In this document: in pieces, positions 55,933-64,000 of the stretch | How positions within the stretch are numbered: the stretch's first letter is position 1 | Layout of the letters: every line of letters begins with the position of its first letter | From: Nemertoderma westbladi | Lineage: Eukaryota > Xenacoelomorpha > Nemertodermatida > Nemertodermatidae | Direction: 5' to 3' | DNA: 64,000 nt | Assembly: GCA_032718475.1 (NCBI GenBank) | Contig: JAUCBJ010008122.1 | Coordinates: 26,889 to 90,888 of the forward strand | Notes under the pieces: generated by a model | What the model saw: only the letters and a program-made list of their open reading frames with translations | Databases searched by the model: none | What the model was told of the DNA's origin: nothing | Translations under genes and position numbers: made by a program

Positions 55933-56740
55933 CAGGGACGGAGTAACCTATACAGCTATAGACAAACTAGACAATATAAAATAGACAAACTATAAAAAAA
56001 CGGTGCTGCGGTGCCTAGGGGCCTCTGCTCAAGGGGGGCTCCAAAAAATGCATTAAAAATAATACATATAAATAATAAATGCAAATAAAATAATAAAAAT
56101 TTGGACGCAAATAACAGCTGAATACGAGCAAAAATAAAACTGTAACTTGTTCTATTGTGTTTAGTTTATTGTTTTGGTTAAAATAACGTGACACTGTAAC
56201 CTGCTCCTTTCCCTAAATTGAGAATTTAACATTGAGGCGGAATATAAATTCGCCAAAGCGGGTTTTGCGTCGAGTCCCCCCCCCCCCCCCCCCCCCCTGT
56301 CTCAAAAATTATCAGTCAGTCAGTAGGTACAAAAAGTTAATTTAAAGTAAATTTAAATAATAATGATAATACTGTGTTTGAGTTGAGCCCGAAAACTAGT
56401 GGCCTCCTCTACAGTACCTTCCCTTCCCGAGTACTCTACATAGGGGTGTACAGACGCACAAGGAAATACTTTACCGGTTATATTAACTATAACCATTGTC
56501 GCTGTATACAGCTATGCCAATACCTGAGCGCGTATGTTTTTTTAGCAACATTATTTTATAAAGAACAATTTGAGTGCAAATATTTTTTTATCTCTTTATC
56601 CGATTCATGTGCCTGTAAATTCTGTCACTCGCCCATTACAGATAAATTCCATATCTTGGTCTGTTAATCTGCCCCATCTCTCGCAACCCTAGCAAACGTT
56701 TAATCTATTTATTTTATAATTTAGCATGTTCCTATTTTAG

Positions 56741-57095
56741 TCTCGATATTTTTACTCTCGATATTTTTACTCACGATATTTTTACTCTCGATATTTTTAC
56801 TATCGATATTTTTACTCCCGATATTTTTTTTTTTTTTTTTTTTTACTCTCGTTGTTTTTACTCTCGATATTTTTGCTCTCGATATTTTTACTCACGATGT
56901 TTTTACTCTCGATATTTTTTGCTCTCGGTGTTTTTGTTCTCGATATTTTTGCTCTCGATTTGATATTTTTTTTGAACTCGCGATATTATCGATATTTTCA
57001 TATATTTTCGATATTTTCAACACTCGATATATTTACTCGCGTTATTTTTACACTCGATATTTTTCATATCTCGGTATTTTTCATATCTCGGTATT
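56741..57095. repeat. 15-bp T-rich minisatellite
   Basis: Irregular copies of TCTCGATATTTTTAC, increasingly degenerate to the right. The 15-bp period gives a five-residue hydrophobic repeat (F-L-L-S-I) in one frame, which I do not consider a protein. Confidence 0.85.
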
Positions 57096-57574
57096 TTTCA
57101 ATATAACCTTATTTTACAATAATATAACATTAATCCCTTTAGATAATTAATTTTCAATTTTATTATCGATTCATATAGTCGAGTAGACGCTTGGTACATT
57201 TTACTGACGAACCGTTCTCCAGCGTATGACTGCAATTTTATTTGCTCATGATGTTGTTCAACATTATAACAATAAATGTTCGCTATAAAGACTTTGGGAA
57301 AGGTTGAGCAATTTTTTTTATTGCCGTTTGTTTGGAGGATAAAATCATAACAAAATTACCAAAAAAATGTTAATCTATGTAGAGAATGTGTTAGCAACAA
57401 CATTAAACATTCTAGAATATTATGTTTTTATGATTCAAAACACAGTAATAAGTTACATTTAGGTAATGAAAATAACCTTAAAGAGAGTTGGAGGCGACGA
57501 GTGCTTTGACTAAAATAATTAAAAAATATTGTGATTAATAGTGACATTTAGTTTTGAGAAAGATTGCCTTATCT

Positions 57575-57606
57575 GGATCTACCGCCTTATGTAAGGCGAT
57601 AGATCC
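57575..57606. other. Perfectly spaced 32-nt hairpin
   Basis: The two 16-base arms GGATCTACCGCCTTAT and GTAAGGCGATAGATCC are complementary at 14 of 16 positions, with no loop spacer beyond the central mismatches. It lies inside the degraded hAT-like element. Function unknown. Confidence 0.6.
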
Positions 57607-58376
57607 AAAAAATCCAAAAGTTGGAAACGCAAGAAAAATGCAGCGATAGCAATATGAGAAAGGACTTTTACCATTTGCGAAACAAGATTGCCACGATACG
57701 AAGAATTAGCTGGAAATTTGAAGATTCCGTTGGATTTGGGAGATGGTGAGCTTGAAGACCTAACTATTTTGGGAACCCGATTCTATCGAAGTTGTTACGT
57801 CAATTTTAAAGGTAATATACTTAATGAACAAATTAGGTTGAACGAGCTGTACTGTATGCCTCGCAGTTAAATGTCCATCCTTACTCTTTTCGAATGTGGT
57901 GTTTGTAGGTATCAATGACTTTATAAGCCCAGTAAGATCTTCTAGTCCTTGACTGCTTGTTCTGGCTCTGATGCATTGGTTGGATTGTAGCAACACATTG
58001 CTGATGTCTTGTGATTCCCACCATAAATGTTGTAATTATATTAGTTTATGATCCCGGAATTTTTATATACGATGGGGTTTAGTGTCAGAAGTGTAAATGG
58101 ACTTAGGAGAATTCATACTCAACCAATTGAAACTTTGACCGAATTGCTTTCTGCTGAATTTGCAGACTGGAAGTGGATGGACGTTATAAACGTCCATTTC
58201 AAATGTCATTCATTATACTTGATGGCAATGTCTCATGACTAATCTGATATTCTTGAATACAAATGATGTTGATGTAATATTCCATTGCCAGAGCTGCAAT
58301 AATGTTTGCTAAGCAGTTTTAGAGTGCGTGCTTTCATTGTAGCAATATTTAGTGTCTTTCTAAGTTTCAACAGGTT

Positions 58377-58500
58377 GGTTCTCATTCTGCTCGACCTTCT
58401 TTCATTCACTGGGGTCGATAAAATGAGTACCTGTTGAATTACTGGGAACAAACCTTGGGATACGAGTAACACCAGTCATACCTTCGGGTAGCAGCTACTG
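58377..58500 (+). mobile_element. SINE-like fragment
   Basis: Contains CACTGGGGTCGATAAAATG followed by AGTACCTGTTG and ATTACTGGGAAC, preceded by a weak B-box-like GGTTCTCATTC. This resembles the shared region of certain tRNA-derived invertebrate SINEs, best known to me from cephalopods (GGGGTCGATAAATTAAGTAC type). No A box, tail or target duplication was identified. Recognition is from memory and needs a repeat search. Confidence 0.35.
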
Positions 58501-59970
58501 AAGAGGGAGACAGAAGCATGTTACAGTGGCACGTTATTCTAACCAAAATGATAAACGAAAGTCAACAGAACAGGTTACAGTTTTATTTTTGGGAGTAACC
58601 AGCTGTTATTTGCGTCGATTTTTTCCTGGAGAGGGATGAATTTTGATTGGCACTAAAGGCCCTCCCTATCTTCGAAGAGATGCCTTCAGTCCGACTGTTT
58701 GATTGGCTTTTTTTACTATTGTATAATGCAGATATTGATATATTATTCGAATTCCTAGAACTTTTAATTCCTGCAAAGCTAACCTAGCATTGCGAATTAT
58801 CTTGCACAAAATATAATGAAAGTATTATTTATTTCAGATGTAAAATTTAGAATTAAAGGAAACTGCTTCAGTCACGAATGAATATAAGAAGAGCGGGCTC
58901 GCAAGTATTATTCTGGAGAGCGGCTGTAGATAATATGCAGCCGGCAGCTGCCACTATAGCCTACAAACTTTGGTTGGATGTGGGAGCAATTTGTAAATTG
59001 GGCTTTAGGACTGTGATAACGTGTTAATAAATATAGTATCAAACATTCAACTAAAAGTAATTAATGCAAATGCAGAAGTTGTTTCATCGACAGTCTTTCA
59101 CCTTTCATTTCACGGTCCACTGGTAATACCGGACATCACCTTACAGAAACAACATCTCAGTTTGGGTAACCACAGCTACTTCGTTAAGGATAAACCTGCG
59201 CCATTCTGTCCATAAATGTGTCGGCCACAAAGTCCACATTCGAATTAACATATTTCCAACATATTTTCCACCAGTTCTTGAGGATACATGTCTAGCGAGA
59301 GTTAGGGTGCTGACAGCATATATTCCTGACAGACAGGTATGTCGGTGCATTACTTGGCCACAGTGATGAGCTCCAAATTGCACACCGAGCCTTGTATGTA
59401 TTACAAGTTCACTGCCTGTAACAGTGTTTGCCATAACACTGCAATGTTACAAAATTTGTAACTCATAACTACAAACATAATCCTTATTCCTTACATTTTT
59501 ATTTTCTCGAGCTTGGTTTCTCCTTATTTATGAGTGTGTAAATAGTGTCTAAATAGATAAATATACCCCTGCGTGTTAATTCATTATTGTTGCTATGTAA
59601 AACATCTGTCGTTAAGATAAATAGTGTTCTAGAAAAAATTGCTCAATGCGGACTATGTGAAATATAACATAATTTCAAATGGTTTATACAAGTTAACACT
59701 TTCAGCAAAAAAAACTGCAGTCATACCCAATTTGAACGGTGGTCGCCACTGTCTACTTGACTAATATGTGTAGTTCCTATTTATTGAAATAATGATTAAA
59801 TTTCCCAGTTGCCTCGCTTGGGGGCGTAATGACTTAAAAAAAAAATATTTTTTTATGTGAAATAAATCAAAATATCCCACCACCCCCACCTGAAAAAATT
59901 TTGGGGTGGGGCCTCAAATTTGTCTATGCCTCGGGGCCACACTTATGCTTAATCCGGCTCTGCTACCCAG

Positions 59971-60549
59971 CTCCGGCTATCGTTGGGTGATACAGTCAGT
60001 AATAGTACAGTAGTAATATCAGAATAGTAATATAATAGCGTACTGATGTACTGTAGATGGGAGGGCATGGAATGTCAGCATGTACAGTAGTAAGTATACA
60101 TACCTGGGGGACTTCCGGCTAGCAGATGGGCCTTTGCGTTGAGGAACAATTAGTGAACCGTCTTCGTCTAGTCGCCCCCTAGCGGTCGACAGATCAACTA
60201 TAGAACTCCGTCTGTCAGTCTGTGTGTAGAATTGCTAAACTTTTTATAGACTTCTGTACTACGTACTGTACAGTGTACATGTGTACCAAATTTGGTACCA
60301 TTTCATCAAAGATTGACCGACGGTTGGGATAATAAACCCAACTGTATTCTAACTTACATAAGCGTACGGGAAACATTTCCACTGGAGGCGGGGGGGGGGG
60401 GGGGGGGGGAGGGCAAATTTTCGCCCGCTTTGCCAATTCCCCCCCCCCCCCCCCCCCAACAAAAAAAATTAATAATATTTCAAAAATTGTATAATTTGTG
60501 GACCTACAGTAATATGGTGTCGCGTAGGGGCCACCAAGAATATTAAGTT
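59971..60549. other. Intergenic; poly-G and poly-C runs, no gene
   Basis: Holds a 20-G run (60390-60409) and a 19-C run (60439-60457), and the phrase TTTCATCAAAGATTGACCGA that recurs in similar form near 21075-21100 inside the first hAT-like element. No coding region. Confidence 0.55.
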
Positions 60550-61742
60550 TGTTCGCGCTTTCAGACCTTTAGCAGTTTAACCCGCCAATTTTAGGTGTCA
60601 TCTTGTTTATAAATCGACTTTAGCCTATAACAATTATTTAATGCACATGAAGTAACATTAGCCGAAGCCAGTCTATGCGCGATCATTCACCCACGGTTAA
60701 GGGAGACTGGATTCGGATGCTTTGAAGGGATTGCGGTGCAGACCTACGGTATTATTCGATTGATAGTTACTATATAATCTCTGACAATATTATTCACTTT
60801 CGGGGAAATATTAACAGTTCCTTTAGGACGTGGCGCTTTAAGTATAAAACAGAGTTATGACTAAACACAACGAGATGGCTATTGATTTTCGTAAATGGCG
60901 CATTCTTTAGGAGATGCTTTATTATCTGTCACACTGCTGCATACAACTTCACACTGCTGCACACTGATCTGCCGACCGTCACTGAATTTAATCATATATA
61001 AGGAGGATGGCAACTGACACATGTAGGGATTATGAAATAGCATTTAATGCACACTAAAACCACTGTAATGTAAGTCGCAATTGCTACCGGTAACCGGTCT
61101 CTCTAACCTTTGGTAATCAAGAAGATTGGGGTTTTATGATTATTTATCGATATTCTCCAAATATAACAACATATCCATCAACTTCTAACAATTAATAACC
61201 GACAGTAAATAGCAGTAAAATAATGCGGTGAACCGTAATGCATTGAGTTGGTAAATGCAGTCAGTTTGTGTGTTCGTTTGCAGATGCAGTTTGATGTTTC
61301 ATCAGTTTGGTAATAGATTTACGTTTTTATAATCAAAGCCGTCTAATGTTGGCTAAAGTCTGAAACTTCCAACACAGAAGCACAGAATAATTTCCAAGCA
61401 GTTGTTCTCGCTCAGAAAGGTAAACAAAGACCGTCATGCATTGCGCGGTTTTCCGTAGGCCTCTGTGCAAAATAAAATGAAAATCGCTCTGATTGGTCGA
61501 GCGAGCCGAACAAAGAAAGTTAAGAAAGCTCCACATCGACAGCAAATCAGCTGACAGATTTCGTCATCTGAACTACACTCTATTTAGAGTATTTGGCGTA
61601 TTGCGGCATAAAATGGCTTGTTATGTCCGCTAAAACACCTACAGGGTACATTGCGGAGAAAATGGCTTGTTATGTCCGCTAAAACAACTAAGCAGTTCAT
61701 TGCGGAGAAAAATGACTGGTTATATCCGCAAAAGCTTTTACA
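60550..61742 (-). repeat. Solo LTR of the same BEL/Pao family, reverse orientation
   Basis: Reverse complement of the 2933-4115 LTR with substantial divergence: begins TGTTCGCGC, ends GCTTTTACA, length 1193 bp. A perfect 5-bp target duplication AAGTT lies at 60545-60549 and 61743-61747. Recognisable shared blocks include AACCCGCCAA, CGATCATTCACCC, TTCCTTTAGGACGTGGCGC and CTGATCTGCCGA. Intact flanking duplication with no interior means LTR-LTR recombination removed the rest. Near 61600-61735 it has about 2.7 copies of a 50-bp repeat (ATTGCGGAGAAAATGGC type) not present in this form in the young LTRs. Confidence 0.92.
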
Positions 61743-61747
61743 AAGTT

Positions 61748-63859
61748 AGTCAAAACATTTATCTATCACTTTATTTCATATCTTTAGCGGTTTATTTTAT
61801 TGTTAGTTAGGCCAAATCTGTTATTCGTGATAATTGAACAGTGGATTAGTTAAGTTTCGGTCAAGGAGTAGGATAAACCATGAGGGTGAAAATGAATACA
61901 CTTTTGAAATGACGTTTAAAAACGCAAAGTTATGGTACACTTGCATGAAAGTAGATAATATAAAGGAGGCATTATACTGTAAATAGTATAAGGCATACTG
62001 TAATGAAAGCATTATAATTGGCAAGGACATTGCGGATGTGTTAATATACAGTAGTTCCTATTGTAATACTGTAGGAATATTGATTATATAAGTGAATGTA
62101 CTGTACATAACAAGGAAGAAAATGCGGGCGTAGTGAGCGGAAATTTTATAATCAATGTTGAGATTTTGCACATTTAAATCTACTTTTTTTAACCAATAAT
62201 ACTTTGATAACTATAATGATTACATTACCTAATTAACATAACATAATAATAATAATAATAATTAATATATATTAGCATAATAATTAACATTTCCTGTCGG
62301 TGGTATATAACAGTGGCTACCACTCTGCAGTAATATAATACTGCAGGAAATCGCTTAACATTAAAAAATTTCGCCCCTCTTTATGGCTGTAAATTATTTG
62401 CTGGGAGGGCAATTGCTCTCTCTGCCCCCCGGTCCCGTACGCCTAGGCTAACCTATACTCTGAAATACTTACTAACACGTTCAAATTAATAAACTTAAAT
62501 AATACTTAAAAATCTTACCTTTTTTACCTTGGGAGGCTTTACCTTTTGGAGACACCTCCAGATTTTAGAAGATTGCAAGAGTTTTGTTTGTATATATAGG
62601 CATTGAAATTATGCATGGGTGTATATGTATTAATAAGTTCTTAAGATATTTTTCATGGCAAAAATATAAATTTGAATTTCCCGCCAATTTTATTCAGATT
62701 TTTCGGTAGCATTTTTCTAAACCTACCTACTCCGTCATTTTTCAATCAATTCCTTTGAAATTTTCAGTGAATGGTGTTGACATATTGATCAATAAAACAT
62801 GTAGACATAATTTTCAAATTTTGATCAGAAGTGTAATCTAAACTAAAAAATAAAATTTTCTTTATAACGGGCCGATATTTTTTCACATTATCGGCCCAAA
62901 ACATAATGTCTACACTACACTCTCGTGGAGAACATTATGGTACATGCAAAGGGACCCAAATGTTAGCTAATTGAGTATCAACTTCCTTGGAGCAAAATGG
63001 CTGCTAAATTACTGTAATATTAAATATTGACCGGAAGAAATTAGCTTCTTAGTGTGGCCGTGTTTTTTAATTAAAAAATAAACTAAACTCTATTTCATAT
63101 GAACTAATTTGTGGTGGAGATCGCTATTTTCACTTGCGGTTATGTGCGCCACTATCTGCGGCCTGCAATCTGACAGTATCACCTGTATGTCGAGTCGGTT
63201 ATATTTGTAGATATGGGTGGTATTTATTAATATTTATATTAGGTTTTTACTTCTATTTGATAACCGTTTACGACCAATAACATACTGTACAACTAACTGT
63301 ACTGTAGTACGGAGTCCAAATGAAATTGTTATTATCACTGTATATAAATGGATTGCTATATTGCTATATTATATGATTCAATATTAATTCTGAAAGATTG
63401 TAGATGTAAAGTGCTGTAGTGCTTTTTGTATGTTTCTTTACATGTACTTTACACCTATAAAATGTGTTCAAAATCATCTTATATAATTTACACCATACAG
63501 TACAGTAGGCCTACGCCTACAGTAGTATAACCTGACAACACCATGACCCAATATGAAATTTTCTGAAGACACCCCCCGCATATTTTTCTAACAATTTTCA
63601 ACTCACCGTGTCCATGACAACATGAGCCAGAGTTTTAGATTTTCAATTTTCACTTGAATTTATTTTTATTAGATGTTTATTTTATAAAAAAGCGTATTGT
63701 GAAATTGCACAGCTAGCCAAAATACTGTATGACAACTCATTGATCAAATTACTCATAACCAGCCAATTGTTTCATTTCTTTTTTTGCCTCAAACTGGTAA
63801 TTTGCTTCGCAACTAGGCGTTGGTGTATCATCACATTTTATCAAACAACAATAATAATA
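61748..63859. other. Intergenic, upstream of the NAGA/GLA-like gene
   Basis: AT-rich, no gene recognised. Small palindromes occur near 62868-62895 (GGGCCGATA...TATCGGCCC) and 62902-62941 (CATAATGT...ACATTATG). Short motif repeats of TACAGTA and TAGGCCTA lie near 63495-63520. The last few hundred bases should contain the promoter of the downstream gene; no TATA box was assigned. Confidence 0.5.
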
Positions 63860-64000
63860 ATGAAACACAGCACAGAGATATGCGTATTGATTGTATTAGC
63901 AGGTTTACACGGATCTGTGTCCTTGGACAACGGTCTACAGCGAACACCTCCTATGGGCTGGATGTCGTGGGAACGTTTCCGATGCAAGATTGACTGCGAT
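63860..64000 (+). CDS. Alpha-N-acetylgalactosaminidase / alpha-galactosidase A-like, N-terminus (cut by window end)
   Basis: The first 47 codons are present and the frame is open to the window edge. Residues 1-21 form a signal peptide ([20 protein letters not shown]). The mature N-terminus [20 protein letters not shown] followed by CKIDCD is the hallmark start of glycoside hydrolase family 27. Human NAGA has [20 protein letters not shown] here and GLA has LDNGLARTPTMGWLHWERF. The TPPMGW and RFRC residues are closer to NAGA, but the invertebrate enzyme may predate the NAGA/GLA split, so I give no symbol. These lysosomal enzymes remove terminal alpha-linked GalNAc or galactose from glycolipids and glycoproteins. 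The catalytic aspartates lie beyond the window. The start codon has A at -3 and follows an ATA/TAA microsatellite. Confidence 0.9.
   Translation, partial: MKHSTEICVLIVLAGLHGSVSLDNGLQRTPPMGWMSWERFRCKIDCD

Larger units (their letters stand above)
55933..59962. mobile_element. Degraded hAT-like DNA transposon (4.0 kb)
   Basis: A perfect 8-bp target duplication CTACCCAG (55925-55932 and 59963-59970) flanks inverted termini CAGGGACGGAGTAA (left) and, reverse-complemented, CAGAGCCGGATTAAG (right). Subterminal ATAGACAAA and GGGGCCTC blocks occur near both ends. CAG termini plus the 8-bp duplication fit hAT. The interior has no intact transposase. It holds a C run (56276-56297), a 15-bp minisatellite (56741-57095), a hairpin (57575-57606), a SINE-like piece near 58377-58500 and short open frames (57688-57870, 58048-58242, 59021-59215) that I cannot assign. 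Confidence 0.78.

Noticed and set aside
60215-60546. Polyproline and polyglycine frames on opposite strands
   Set aside because: Translations of the G and C homopolymers at 60390-60457.

Overview
This 64 kb window is nuclear DNA from an animal, most likely an aquatic invertebrate. The evidence is a metazoan-type Mediator subunit gene (MED23), a secreted six-repeat tectonin lectin, the first coding part of a lysosomal alpha-galactosidase/alpha-N-acetylgalactosaminidase gene, and abundant BEL/Pao, RTE, CR1/L2-like and hAT-type transposable elements. I cannot name the phylum. The sequence is AT-rich, full of short ACCGGT-, TACTGTA- and TAGGCCTA-type motifs, and carries ten homopolymer G or C runs of 12-29 bases. 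There is no prokaryotic or organellar signature.

Layout. 1-1.6 kb: no gene. 1.6-18.5 kb: a nested transposon stack. A minus-strand CR1/L2-like LINE is split by a 13.5 kb plus-strand BEL/Pao LTR element (2933-16429; 5-bp target duplication GAGTG; LTRs identical by eye except for a 17-bp tandem duplication). The LINE is split again by a 5'-truncated RTE fragment (16975-17736) with a 43-bp target duplication. The BEL/Pao element keeps Gag, zinc knuckles and protease, but its reverse transcriptase, RNase H core and integrase are missing while the reading frame stays open: a young, non-autonomous element. A diverged solo LTR of the same family lies at 60550-61742 (target duplication AAGTT). 18.6-22.4 kb: a fold-back element, then an hAT-like element (19086-22404) that carries seven copies of a 14-bp motif. 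23.5-24.3 kb: the tectonin gene, with five perfect 18-bp repeats just upstream. 25.9-42.6 kb: one 16.7 kb satellite array (29/31-bp unit, higher-order duplications), bracketed by inverted copies of a sequence related to the unit. 43.5-46.2 kb: a TA-flanked MITE and a degenerate LINE reverse transcriptase. 46.2-46.5 kb: a 21-bp palindromic minisatellite. 47.1-50.15 kb: a 26-bp minisatellite that ends about 55 bp from the MED23 stop codon.

50.2-55.7 kb (minus strand): MED23 in two exons, 1403 residues, with a 1.27 kb intron. 55.9-60.0 kb: a 4 kb degraded hAT-like element (8-bp target duplication CTACCCAG) starting about 245 bp upstream of the MED23 start codon. 63.86 kb to the end: the start of the NAGA/GLA-type gene, cut by the window edge.

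The three host genes are unrelated in function (transcription co-activation, secreted lectin, lysosomal glycosidase) and form no pathway. Transposons and tandem repeats dominate the window. I found no unambiguous new biochemical system. The most interesting structures are the satellite bracketed by inverted arms that resemble its own unit, and the recently inserted LTR element that has lost its polymerase and integrase in frame.
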